Positions 52,758-61,741 of a DNA stretch of 64,000 nt are shown here, one piece after another. Below the pieces are notes generated by a model. The model did no database searches. It was not told the DNA's origin and worked only from the letters and a program-made list of their open reading frames with translations. The stretch is from Mesorhizobium sp. CA8 (GTDB lineage Bacteria; Pseudomonadota; Alphaproteobacteria; Rhizobiales; Rhizobiaceae), in contig NZ_JAIUHG010000002.1 of the NCBI RefSeq assembly GCF_020164955.1, positions 1 to 64,000 of the forward strand, read 5' to 3'. Position 1 is the first letter of the stretch. Each line of letters starts with the position of its first letter. The position numbers and the translations under genes are program-made.

Positions 52758-54019
52758 ATCTTTGCGGCAGCGATACGGCCGGCGACGATCGCGCCCTCGA
52801 CATAACCCGGGAAAGACGGCGAGACTTCCGAAGCGGCGAAATAGACCGGCGGCGCGCCGGCAAGGATCACGCGCTCGGCATTCCGCGCCGTCACATCGAC
52901 GATGAGATCGCTATAGGCGCCGCCGCTCCAGCGGTCATGCGTCCAGTCGCGCGAGCTGAAATCGACGATGTCGGCGGCCCGCGGGCCGAGCGCCTGGACA
53001 AGCCGCGCGGTGATTTCCGCCTGCAACGCCGCCTTGCCGAGCGGATGCCAGCGCAGCGCGAGCGGCCCGCCGACAAAGACGACAAGCGCGGCGTGATCGG
53101 CATCCTTGCTGGCGTCGCAGGCAAACAGCCCGGGTTGATCGCGCCACATCATCATGCCGCTCAAGGCGCGCTCGCGCCAGAACGGCTTGGCGTAGCGCAC
53201 CAGGATCTTGATCACCGCGCCGCTTTCCCAGACGCCGAGCGCGCTTGCGAGCTCCGCCGGCAAAGCCGGCGTGAAATCGAGCTTCGCGGCCGTCGCCGGC
53301 GGCAGCGCGATCAGCACCTCGCGCGCTTCGATCGTGGCTGCGCCGGTGCTGATGTGAACGCCTTGCGGGGCGCGCTCGACACGGGCCACCGCTTGGTTCA
53401 AGCGCAGCCAGTCGCCGAGCTCGCCGGCGAGGTCATCGGCCAGCGATTGCATGGTATCGCCCAGAAAATACTGCAGCTCGAACACCTCGTTGGTGACGCG
53501 GCGATCATTGTCGATCAGATACCAGAGCGGCACCTTGTCCGCTGCCAGGCACCACAGGCCCTCGACCAACGAGCGGAAAGCGGCCTTGGCATCGGCCGCA
53601 TCGTGCTGGTGTTCCAGCCAATTGGCGACGGTCAGCCCGGCAATAGCTGGATCGTCCGGATCGATTCTGTTCATGCGCTCGCGGATCGCCATCGAGACAC
53701 GATAGGTCCGCTCCGCCCGCGCCGGCCTCATCGACGGATGGGTGATGAATTCGCCCTCGACATAGGTCTCGACGAAGGTCTTGCCGTAGGCCCTGGCCAG
53801 CGCCATCACTTCGGGCATGTCCACGCACAGGAACTGGCCGCCGCTGTCGATCAGTTCGCCTAACCCATTGCGGACAGCCTCTACCCTGCCGCCGACGCGG
53901 TCGCGCGCCTCCAGCACAAGGAAATCGATGCGCCCCCGCTTCAGTTCGAGCGCGGCGGACAAGCCGGTGAAGCCGGCACCGACGATGACGACGTCGGTCC
54001 TTTCAATACTGCTCTTCAA
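52721..54019 (-). CDS. FAD-dependent amine oxidase
   Basis: The 432-residue flavoprotein has the dinucleotide motif DVVIVGAGFTGLSAALEL at the N-terminus, the monoamine-oxidase-like DRVGGRVEAVRNG and SGGQFLCVDMPE, and a C-terminal VIL-AGAPPVYFAASEVSPSFPGYVEGAIVAG flavin-binding segment. It would oxidise a primary or secondary amine to an aldehyde with loss of ammonia or of an aminoalkyl group. The start is set at TTG 54019, which overlaps the stop of the binding-protein gene (TTGA); no ATG fits. The 3' end overlaps that of the ATPase gene by 37 bp on the other strand. Confidence 0.82.
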   Translation of the reverse strand: MKSSIERTDVVIVGAGFTGLSAALELKRGRIDFLVLEARDRVGGRVEAVRNGLGELIDSGGQFLCVDMPEVMALARAYGKTFVETYVEGEFITHPSMRPARAERTYRVSMAIRERMNRIDPDDPAIAGLTVANWLEHQHDAADAKAAFRSLVEGLWCLAADKVPLWYLIDNDRRVTNEVFELQYFLGDTMQSLADDLAGELGDWLRLNQAVARVERAPQGVHISTGAATIEAREVLIALPPATAAKLDFTPALPAELASALGVWESGAVIKILVRYAKPFWRERALSGMMMWRDQPGLFACDASKDADHAALVVFVGGPLALRWHPLGKAALQAEITARLVQALGPRAADIVDFSSRDWTHDRWSGGAYSDLIVDVTARNAERVILAGAPPVYFAASEVSPSFPGYVEGAIVAGRIAAAKIQSAIATKASGS

Positions 54020-55099
54020 TAGCCGGCCTTGATCTTCTCGAATTCGGCGATCATCTTGAGCTTGAGTTCCGAAGGCAGCGGCTGCTGGAACAGCGTCTTG
54101 TCCACCCATTTTTCCACGTTGTCGTAGCCCTTTTCCTTGAGCACCGCCGGATCGACGCCAGCCATGCCCTTGGCGTTGGCTTGGCCGTAGCCCCAGTTCT
54201 TGACCAGCACCTTGGCGACTTCCGGATCGTTGACGGCGTTGAGGTAGTCATAGGCCTTGTCGACGTTGCCGGGCGCGTCCTTCAACAGCACGTAGCCGCA
54301 GACCCAGGTCGAGATGCCTTCGTCGGTGTCCTTCTTGGATTTGATCGGCACGCCGGCCTTGACAGACTGCACGGTCGCGTCGTTCCAGGCCCAGGCGAGG
54401 TCGACCTCGCCGCCGGAAAGCAGCTGCACGATGTCGGTGGTGTCGGTCCAGTAGGAACGCACATTCTTGTGCACCTGGCGCAGGAAATCCGACGCTTGCT
54501 TGAACTGGTCGTCCGTCATCTTGGTCCAGTCCTTGAGCCCGATGGCGAGGCTGGCCAGCGCATAGGCGTCGTCGACATTGTCGCCGATCGAAACCCTGCC
54601 CTTGTATTTCGGATCGGCGAACACCTTCAGCGACTGCACGTCCTTTTCGGCGATCTTGTCGGAATTGTAGGTGAGCTGTGTATCGCCCCAGTCCCACGGC
54701 ATGAACCAGGCCTTTGCCGTCGGACGTCGCGGCAAGGTCCTTCATCACCATGATTCCGGGATTGAGATCCTTCCAGCCGGCGATCTTGGAAGTGTCGAGC
54801 GGCTGCAGCAGGCCCGCTTCGCGCCACTTCACCACGCTCTGCGAGCAAGGATGGCCGAGATCGGACTTGAAGCCGGAGCGGATCTTTTCGAAGGCCTCGT
54901 CCTCGTCGCCGAAGAAGGCGAAGGTCGGCGAGTCGCCGTTCTTCTCGACATATTTGCCGTGGAAGCTCGGATCCTCGTAGCCGGACCAGTCGAAGACGAT
55001 CAGGTCCTTGTCGGCGGCAACGGCGAACGCCGCCGCCGAAGCCGCGATCGCGCTCCCAAGCGCCAAGGTCAATGTCAGGCGTCGGCTGAATTTCTTCAT
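54016..55099 (-). pseudogene. PotD-like polyamine-binding protein, frameshifted
   Basis: The N-terminal frame (MKKFSRRLTLTLALGSAIAA, a signal peptide, to AATSDGKG) and the C-terminal frame (KAWFMPWDWGDTQLTYNSDKIAEKDVQ onward to EKIKAGY) are two parts of one spermidine/putrescine-binding-like periplasmic protein. One extra base in a TTT run at 54713-54715 (plus strand) causes the switch. The sequence TYNSDKI and DIVQLLSGGEVDLAWAWND are typical of the PotD/PotF group. It belongs with the permease and ATPase genes on the other strand. Confidence 0.8.
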
Positions 55100-55177
55100 G
55101 CTGTTCCGTCCTCTTTTGGTTGCCGGTCTTGTTGGCCGGCTGTTGCTAACCCTGGCTTTTGCTAGCCCCAGCTCTCG

Positions 55178-55864
55178 CTAGCCATAGTGTTTCGGGAAGG
55201 CGGCGGCCAAAAACGCATTCGCCGCCTGCAATGCGGTCTCTCGCGTGGTGTCCTCGGTCCCCATCATCAGCCGCAGCCACAAGCCCTCGAGCATGGCGCT
55301 GAGCGCCAGCGCGATGACCTGGGGGTCATAGGTGTAGTTGCCGCTCTCTTTGAGCGTCGTGCAAAGATCGATGAAGACCTGCTGGTAATAGGCGTCGCGC
55401 GAACTGCTCAGCGCCTGGTAGGTCGGCCGTGACTTGGCTTCGCCCCAGAAGGCGAGCCATGCAGCAAGCTTGCGCTTGTTGCAGATCGAGCGGTCGAAAT
55501 CGGCCCATACCAGATGCTGCAGCTGTCGCGCCGGATCGTCGCCCGCCTTCTCCAAGGCAGTGCGCCAATGCGCCGAATATTCGTCATACATGTACTGCAG
55601 CGTGGCAATGAGCAGCTTTTCCTTGCTCTCGAAATGGAAGTTGACGATGCCGCGCGACAGGCCCGCGCCGTCGGCCACATCAGCCATCGTCGTTTCGGCA
55701 TAGCCGCGCTTGGCCAGTGAATCGATCGTCGCCTCGATCAGCTGCAGCCGCCGGACCTCTTTCGAGGCCTTGCGGCCACGCTTTTCGGCGTCGCCTTTCC
55801 GCGCCGTTTCGGGGAGAGCATCGCTCGCCTCTGCAGTCTTCATGGGTGTGACGGTCTCCAGCAT
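55178..55864 (-). CDS. BetI-like TetR-family regulator
   Basis: The 228-residue regulator has an N-terminal helix-turn-helix ([45 protein letters not shown]) and a long C-terminal effector domain similar to that of BetI and related choline- or amine-responsive repressors ([33 protein letters not shown]). It is intact, and lies upstream of the binding-protein/amine-oxidase unit. It is the best candidate for binding the three TTGAAYATYCRTTCAR sites. The start may be 55864 or 55843. Confidence 0.85.
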   Translation of the reverse strand: MLETVTPMKTAEASDALPETARKGDAEKRGRKASKEVRRLQLIEATIDSLAKRGYAETTMADVADGAGLSRGIVNFHFESKEKLLIATLQYMYDEYSAHWRTALEKAGDDPARQLQHLVWADFDRSICNKRKLAAWLAFWGEAKSRPTYQALSSSRDAYYQQVFIDLCTTLKESGNYTYDPQVIALALSAMLEGLWLRLMMGTEDTTRETALQAANAFLAAAFPKHYG

Positions 55865-56664
55865 CGCCGGCTATCCGACCGGCTTCCAACCGCGCAGATG
55901 AGTGGGGCGGTGCTCGCACTGTCAAGCACCTTCTGCATCGCCTCCCAGGTCTTGATATTCTTGTCGACATAGGCCGCGCCGACCGCTGTCGCGGCCTGCG
56001 CGTAGAGCGGCCCCTTGAGCCGCGAAAGCTCTTCGCGCGCGACCTCGCGGTACCATGGATTGCGGTCGCGGACCGTGATGTCGGCAAAGCCGGCGCGCCG
56101 CATCGCCTCGGCATAGCGCGCCGGCGAAGCCATGGCGAAGGAGAGCCCTTCGGCCGCGATATAGGCCTTCATCTGAGGCGACGGCTCGCCGTCATGCCCG
56201 ATCATCCAGTCCGGCGCCGCAAACACCCCGCCGGGCTTCAGCACGCGAAAGATTTCGGCGAACAGCGCGTCCTTGTCCGGCACATGCAAAAGCGCATCCT
56301 TGGAGAAGACGACGTCGAAGGAGGCGTCCGTGAAAGGCAGCGGCCCCGGCGGCGCCTGGATGAAGCCGGCACGGTCCTCGATACCCTGCCTGATCGCCCC
56401 TCGCCTCGCCGTCTCGATCACCGGCTTCTCGACATCGAAGCCGGTGGCTCGAGCCGCGCCGTGCGTTGCGACCAGATGCAGCGTGATGCCGCCGGTGCCG
56501 CAACCGATATCGAGGACCGTCTTATCCTTGAGGGAAAGGCCTTCGACCACGCGGTCGACCTCGTCCGGGCCGCCCGGCGACAGGTAACCCTCGCTCCACA
56601 GCGCTTCGAGGAAGCGGATGGCGGTGTCGTCATATTCCGGCTCGGCGTCAGCCGTTTCGATCAT
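55840..56664 (-). CDS. SAM-dependent methyltransferase with a shifted C-terminus
   Basis: The protein has the class I methyltransferase signature [15 protein letters not shown] (about 50-65), acidic [10 protein letters not shown], and [14 protein letters not shown], with the start at 56664 after GAGGA. The last 20 residues look wrong: one G missing near 55916 changes the frame from the expected [14 protein letters not shown] (stop at 55871) to a read-through ending at 55840 inside the TetR gene. It is similar to small-amine or phosphoethanolamine-type N-methyltransferases, but the substrate is unknown. The damage touches only the tail, so activity may remain. Confidence 0.75.
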   Translation of the reverse strand: MIETADAEPEYDDTAIRFLEALWSEGYLSPGGPDEVDRVVEGLSLKDKTVLDIGCGTGGITLHLVATHGAARATGFDVEKPVIETARRGAIRQGIEDRAGFIQAPPGPLPFTDASFDVVFSKDALLHVPDKDALFAEIFRVLKPGGVFAAPDWMIGHDGEPSPQMKAYIAAEGLSFAMASPARYAEAMRRAGFADITVRDRNPWYREVAREELSRLKGPLYAQAATAVGAAYVDKNIKTWEAMQKVLDSASTAPLICAVGSRSDSRRCWRPSHP

Positions 56665-56752
56665 CGGATCCTCAACGCAAATGCCGTGCGGGGTCGGTCC
56701 AGAAAATGCCGGCAAAGCCTAGCGCATCAACAGGAAAACGCAACACCATTTG

Positions 56753-56768
56753 TTGAACATTCATTCAG
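56753..56768. promoter_or_regulatory. Operator C of the amine-locus TetR regulon
   Basis: TTGAACATTCATTCAG is a weaker inverted repeat of the same pattern as operators A and B (consensus TTGAAYATYCRTTCAR). It lies between the divergent methyltransferase gene (start 56664) and the FAD oxidoreductase gene (56918) and could control both. Confidence 0.6.
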
Positions 56769-56917
56769 AACGGCTGGACAAAAAACTGTGGTCCGTGCCA
56801 AATTCGGGCAACCAGGGAACAAAACGCACGGAGTAATCCAGGAAAACCGCGACCCGGTTTCGCGTCGAGAATCGCGGAAACAAGAAGATAGGGGCAGCCG
56901 GATGGAGGTTTGCGCGC

Positions 56918-58532
56918 ATGAAGGCATGGGACGCGATCGTCATCGGCGGCGGCCATAACGGGCTGGTCAACGCCTGCTACCTGCAGCGCGCCGGGCTGGA
57001 CGTGCTGGTGGTCGAGAAGAACGATTGGGTCGGCGGTGCGGCGACCAGCCGCGAGCTGACGCCGGGCTTCCTCTATTCCAACTGTTCCTATGTCTGCTCG
57101 CTGTTTCGGCCCGAGATCATGCGCGATCTGGAGCTGCCGCGCTTCGGCCTGCAGGTGATCTCCTATGAAGGCGGCGCGGTGTTCACGCGCGACGGCGACT
57201 ACCTCGCCAACTACCGCGATCATGACGCGCATCGCCGCGAGTTCGCCCGTTCTTCGAAGCGCGACGCCGAGGCTTATGACCGCTATTCGCGCGACGTCAC
57301 GCGACGGTGTCGCTTCATCCAGCCGCTCTTGATGCGCACCGCGCCCGATCCGACCAGCTTCAAGCCGCGCGATCTCGGCGAACTGCTCTATCTCGGCAAG
57401 AAGTTCGCGGGGCTCTCAACCTCGGAAAGAGCGCTGACCTTGCGCTTCTGGACGATGTCGATCTCGGACTTCCTCGACGAGTATTTCGAGACCGACGTTA
57501 TCAAGGCCAACTTCGCGCTGTCCGGCATCATCGGCACGGCGCTTGGGCCGATGTCGCCGGGTACAGCCTATGTGCTCCTCCACCACTATATGGGCGAGGT
57601 CGATGGTTCGGTCGGCGCCTGGGGCTATGCGCGCGGGGCATGGGCGCCGTCACCAGGGCGCTGGCCGTCTCAAGGCCAGTGGCGGCACCATCCGCACCGG
57701 TGCCGAAGTCGACCAGGTGCTGATCAGGAACGGCAAGGCCAAGGGCGTGGTGCTTGCCGGCGGCGAGGAGATTTACGGCAAGCTCGTCATCTCCAATGCC
57801 GACGTCAAGCGCACTTTCCTGAAGCTGGTCGAGGAGAAGGAGCTGCCCGACATCTTCCTGCGCCGCGTCCGCAATTTCAAAATCCGCGGCTCCTCCGGGA
57901 AAGTCAACATCGCGCTCGATTCCCTGCCCGAATTCCCGGCTTTGCCTAAGGACTCGCCGGCCTACCGCGCCGACATGCATTTCACCGATTCCATCGAGCG
58001 CATGGAGCGCGCCTATGACGACCGGAAGGCCGGACGCTGGTCGGCCGATCCCTTCCTAGACATGATGATCCCGACCACGCTCGACCCGACCATGGCGCCG
58101 CCGGGCAAGCATTTCATGAGCTGCTTCGTGCAATACGCGCCGCCCAAGATCGACGGCCGCGACTGGACCGACGCCGACCGCGACGGCTTCGCCGAAAGCG
58201 TGATTGCGCAGGTCGCGCAATATTCGCCCGGCTTCCGCGACCGCATCGTCCACATGGAGGTGCGCACGCCGCGCGAGATCGAGGCCGAGGTCGGCCTCAC
58301 CGAAGGCAACATCTTTCAGGGCGAGCTCACCTTCGACCAGCTGCTCTTCAACCGCCCGGTGCCCGGCTACGCGCAATACCGCTCGCCGGTCGGCGGGCTC
58401 TACATGTGCGGCTCTTCCACCCATCCGGGCGGCGGCGTCATGGGCGCGCCCGGACGCAATGCCGCCGCCGAGATCCTGCGCGATCTCGCCAAGCCAACCC
58501 TGCATATGAGCCCGGCCCATGACGTCATCTGA
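56918..58532 (+). pseudogene. Phytoene-desaturase-like FAD oxidoreductase (first copy), frameshifted
   Basis: The N-terminal half (WDAIVIGGGHNGLVNACYLQ, the FAD-binding motif, through MGEVDGSVGAWGYARG) and the C-terminal half (LKASGGTIRTGAEVDQVLIR through GGGVMGAPGRNAAAEILRDL) are in different frames. About 57637 (one G too few in GGGG) and again near 57668 the frame shifts. Joined, they give one protein of about 530 residues of the COG1233 family, an FAD/NAD(P)-dependent amine or hydroxyl-oxidising group. It overlaps its paralogue (next gene) by 14 bp. Confidence 0.8.
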
Positions 58533-60093
58533 TTTGAACTGGGATGCCATCGTCATCGGCGGCGGCCATAATGGCCTCGTCGCCGCCGCAACGCTGGCCA
58601 GGTCTGGCCGCGCGGTGCTGCTGCTCGAGGCCGGCAACGAGGTCGGCGGCGCCGCGCGCACCGAGGAATTTGCGCCGGGCTTTCGCGTCTCCACGGTCGC
58701 GCATCTGCTCAATCGACTGCATCCCGATGTGGTGAAGACGCTGGAGCTGGAACGCCACGGACTGACGGTCGAGCACGGCGACTTCATGCCGTCGGTGGCG
58801 CTGTCGAAGGACGGTCCGCTCACGCTGCACGGCGCCTATGGCGAGGTGCTGACGGGTGCGAGCCCATCCGAGCAATCGGCCTGGAAAGATTTGCGCGCGC
58901 AATTGCTGCGCTATGCCGGCGTGCTGAAGCCTTTCCTGTCGCGCCGTCCGCCTGGTCTTGGCGGCATGTCGCTCGCCGAGATGACCGGGCTCGGCCAGAC
59001 CGCGCTGGCGCTGAAGAGGCTCGGCAAGGAAGATATGCGCGACTTCCTGCGCGTGCTTTTGATGAATGTGTACGACCTGCTCGACGAGCAGCTCTCGGAC
59101 GACCGTCTGAAGGGCCTGCTTGCTTTCGACGCGACGCTCGGCTCGCATCTTGGGCCGCGCTCGCCGACTTCACTGCTCGGCCTCTACTACAGGCTTTCCG
59201 GCGAAATTGGCGGCCTTGCGGGTGCGCAAGTCCAGCCGAAAGGCGGCATGGGCGCTGTCGTCGCTGCCATTCGCGCGGCGGCGGACAAGGCGAGCGTTTC
59301 GGTCCGCCCGGCCTCGCCGGTAGCCAAGGTCATCGTCGAGAAGGGCCGCGCCGTCGGTGTCGTCACTCAAGGCGGCGAAACGCTGCGGGCCAAGGCCGTC
59401 ATCTCCGCCATCAATCCGGCGACGACGATCCTCGAGCTTGTCGGGTCGCGCGAGGTCGACACCGGCTTCGTGCGCAAGGTGAAGAACATTCGCATGAAGG
59501 GTGATGCGGCCAAGCTCCATCTGGCGCTTGACCGGCCGCCGCAATTTACTGGCGTCGACGCCGCCGACCACAAGGGCCGCCTCGTCGCCGCGCCTTCGCC
59601 CGACCATGTCGAGCGCGCCTTCAACCCGTCGAAATATGGCGAGTTCTCGCCCGAGCCGGTGATGGAGATCACGTTGCCCAGCCTGGCCGACCCATCGCTC
59701 GCACCGTCCGGCGCCTGCGTGCTTTCGGCCGTGGTGCAATACGCGCCCTATGCTTTGAGAGAGGGCTGGGCCACCGGCAAGCCGCGCTTCCTCAAGGCGA
59801 TCATGGCGCAGCTCGAAACCTATGCGCCGGGGATCGGCGCAACGGTCCGCCACTTCGAGCTTTTGACGCCCGCCGACATCGAAGCGCGCTACCGCATGCC
59901 CGGCGGTCACTGGCACCACGGCGAGTTGCAGGCCGACCAGATGCTGATGTCGCGACCGGTCTCCGGCTGGTCGGGCTATGATACGCCGCTCGAAGGGCTG
60001 TTCCTTGCCGGCGCCGGCTCGCATCCGGGCGGCGGCATCTCCGGCGCGCCCGGCTTCAACGCCGCGCGCCACATCATCGCTATGAGGGCCTAG
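58519..60093 (+). CDS. Phytoene-desaturase-like FAD oxidoreductase (second copy)
   Basis: The intact 524-residue protein has the FAD motif WDAIVIGGGHNGLVAAATLA at the N-terminus, GAQVQPKGGMGAVVAAI in the middle and a C-terminal GLFLAGAGSHPGGGISGAPGFNAARHI, all as in the first copy. COG1233 members include carotenoid desaturases, but also oxidases of unrelated metabolites, and no carotenoid gene is nearby, so a role in amine breakdown is more likely. It is translationally coupled to the broken first copy, which it could complement only if the two have the same substrate. Confidence 0.8.
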   Translation: MTSSDLNWDAIVIGGGHNGLVAAATLARSGRAVLLLEAGNEVGGAARTEEFAPGFRVSTVAHLLNRLHPDVVKTLELERHGLTVEHGDFMPSVALSKDGPLTLHGAYGEVLTGASPSEQSAWKDLRAQLLRYAGVLKPFLSRRPPGLGGMSLAEMTGLGQTALALKRLGKEDMRDFLRVLLMNVYDLLDEQLSDDRLKGLLAFDATLGSHLGPRSPTSLLGLYYRLSGEIGGLAGAQVQPKGGMGAVVAAIRAAADKASVSVRPASPVAKVIVEKGRAVGVVTQGGETLRAKAVISAINPATTILELVGSREVDTGFVRKVKNIRMKGDAAKLHLALDRPPQFTGVDAADHKGRLVAAPSPDHVERAFNPSKYGEFSPEPVMEITLPSLADPSLAPSGACVLSAVVQYAPYALREGWATGKPRFLKAIMAQLETYAPGIGATVRHFELLTPADIEARYRMPGGHWHHGELQADQMLMSRPVSGWSGYDTPLEGLFLAGAGSHPGGGISGAPGFNAARHIIAMRA

Positions 60094-60146
60094 GGGATGT
60101 TTTTGCAGATCGCTGAAGCTGCGCTCTACGGCAGAGGAAAGCCGTC

Positions 60147-61199
60147 ATGAATCGTCATGTGAAAACCGACGCAGCCCGCACCCTCGCGCAATCCCACTTC
60201 CGCACGCCGCCTGGCTGCGGATGGCGAAATATCGAGCTCCTCGTCCCACAGCGAATGCGGCGCGCGGTAGCCGGCCCAGCTGTACCAATCCTGCTTCAGG
60301 CCCAGCGCGTCGATGCGCGGCTGGAAGGGGTGCCGAGCCGGCTGTCGCCGACACGCTTTCGGCTGTGCTCGCAGGAGCGGCATCTGCCTTGGCTGCTCGA
60401 CAGCGCGATCGGCTATGAGGTCAGCGTCGAGGAAGAGACGGAGACCGTCGCCGGACTGGCGCTGCAAGGTCCGACGTCCTTCGCCATCCTCCGCGACGCG
60501 GGCTTTTCCGGTGTCGAGCAGCTTAAAGTCTTCGACCTCGCCGAGTTCGCGCATGACGGCGCTACGGTGACCATCTCGCGCACCGGCTTCACCGGCGATC
60601 TCGGCTACGAATTGTTCGTGCCGGCCGGCAAGGCACTGAGCCTGTGGGACCGGTTGATGGCGGCGGGCGAGCTGCGCGGCATCCGTGCCATCGGCTATAC
60701 GGCGCTGAACCGGGCCCGGCTGGAGGCCGGGCTGATCGTCGCTAACGCCGACTTCACCACCGCCGAGCATGCCATCCGCGCCGACCGCCTGCGCATGCCG
60801 GACGAGATCGGCCTCGGCTTCATGATCGATCTGGACAAAGGCCATTTCAACGGCCGCCGCGCCATCCTCGAAGCCCGGACGAAGAAGAAGCTTCGTCACG
60901 TGCTGGTCGGCCTGGAGATCGAAGGCAACATCCCGGCCGAGCATGCGATCGTCTACTACAAGAAGAGCCAGGAGGTCGGGCTGGTCAGCGCGGCGATGTG
61001 GTCGCCGATGGCCGAGCGCAACATCGCGCTCGCCTCGCTGCAGCGGCCCTATGGCGACACGATCGTCGACGAACTCTGGGTCGAGATTTACGCCATGCGC
61101 GAGCTGCAGTACCAGAAGCTGATGAAGAAGGCGAAGGTGGTGCAGAGGCCCTTCATCAAGCTCGACCGCCGCACAGCCAACCCGCCGGCGGACTTTTGA
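60147..61199 (+). pseudogene. T-protein-like aminomethyltransferase, inactivated by internal inversion and deletion
   Basis: The frame starts MNRHVKTDAARTLAQSHFRT and from RLSPTRFRLCSQERHLPWLL to the end it is a normal GcvT-like (COG0404) protein with the EIAGLALQGPTS-like and SRTGFTGDLGYELF motifs of folate-dependent one-carbon transferases. Between them, about 120 bp is nonsense in this strand. Its reverse complement encodes the missing family stretch, HPFQPRIDALGLKQDWYSWA and GYRAPHSLWDEEL. About 50 further residues of the expected N-terminal domain are absent. The open frame has stayed intact by chance. The N-terminal folate/substrate region is therefore destroyed. Confidence 0.78.
60208..60327 (-). 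other. Inverted segment inside the T-protein-like gene
   Basis: On the minus strand this segment reads CACCCCTTCCAGCCGCGC and on, encoding HPFQPRIDALGLKQDWYSWA followed by GYRAPHSLWDEEL; one base is then missing before YFAIRSQ. The plus-strand gene on both sides is in the normal orientation. Thus the segment was flipped in place, and neighbouring residues were lost. I see no insertion sequence at the joints, only short GC-rich sequence. Confidence 0.7.
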
Positions 61200-61201
61200 C
61201 C

Positions 61202-61453
61202 ATGGCAAGCGAAGCGGAAGATCTGGAAGCGGAAGCCGCCGAGCAGTGGGAGCTGGTCAACACGCCGCTCGGCGAGATGTGGTCCGGCCGCACCCGCTAC
61301 GCTGCGGCGATGTTCTTTTTCAAGCGCGGCGAGATGAACGCCGAGACGCTGGAGGTCTACCGCATCTGCGCCCGGCTCGACCATGAGGATCCCTTGCCGA
61401 TCATCCGCGACCGCGGCGTCGGCAAGGAATGGCTGAAACGCATGGGTTCTTAG
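61202..61453 (+). CDS. Small acidic hypothetical protein (83 residues)
   Basis: The ATG at 61202 lies 2 bp after the T-protein-like stop. The product begins MASEAEDLEAEAAEQWELVN, then GEMWSGRTRYAAAMFFFKRGEMNAETLEVYRICARLDHEDPLPIIRD in parts, and ends WLKRMGS. It is soluble with an acidic N-terminus. It is tightly linked to the C1-transfer gene, and may be a partner protein or an accessory subunit, but I do not recognise the family. Confidence 0.65.
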   Translation: MASEAEDLEAEAAEQWELVNTPLGEMWSGRTRYAAAMFFFKRGEMNAETLEVYRICARLDHEDPLPIIRDRGVGKEWLKRMGS

Positions 61454-61495
61454 GCAGCCCATAAACGTATGGCGGCGCCGCGAGGGCGGTGCCGC

Positions 61496-61686
61496 GCGAT
61501 CGTCATTCTAGGGCGGAGCAAGGAGCGGAGCGACGCGGCGCAGACCCTAGAATCCATTCCGTGACCTCGAAGCGCTGCCGCGGTCCAGAATTCTGCGCTG
61601 CCGCGCCCTTCGACCAAGGTAACGGCATGGATTCTAGGGTCTTCGCGACGGAGCTTCGCTCCTGCTTCGCCCTAGAATGACGACGT
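61496..61686. repeat. MITE-like element with CATTCTAGGGC ends
   Basis: CGTCATTCTAGGGCGGAGC (61500-61519 region) is mirrored by GCCCTAGAATGACG ending near 61683, and an inner pair CCCTAGAATCCAT / ATGGATTCTAGGG adds further symmetry. No gene is seen. It separates the amine genes from the dipeptidase and is of a kind common in Mesorhizobium. Confidence 0.75.
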
Positions 61687-61741
61687 GAAAAGCGCTGGGT
61701 TCCAATCTTTTAATCTGCGATCATGCACTCACACGGGAGGC

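Noticed and set aside
58519..60093. Carotenoid biosynthesis suggested by two phytoene-desaturase-like genes.
   Set aside because: No phytoene synthase, cyclase or other isoprenoid gene is nearby, while neighbours are amine-related, so a carotenoid role is unlikely.
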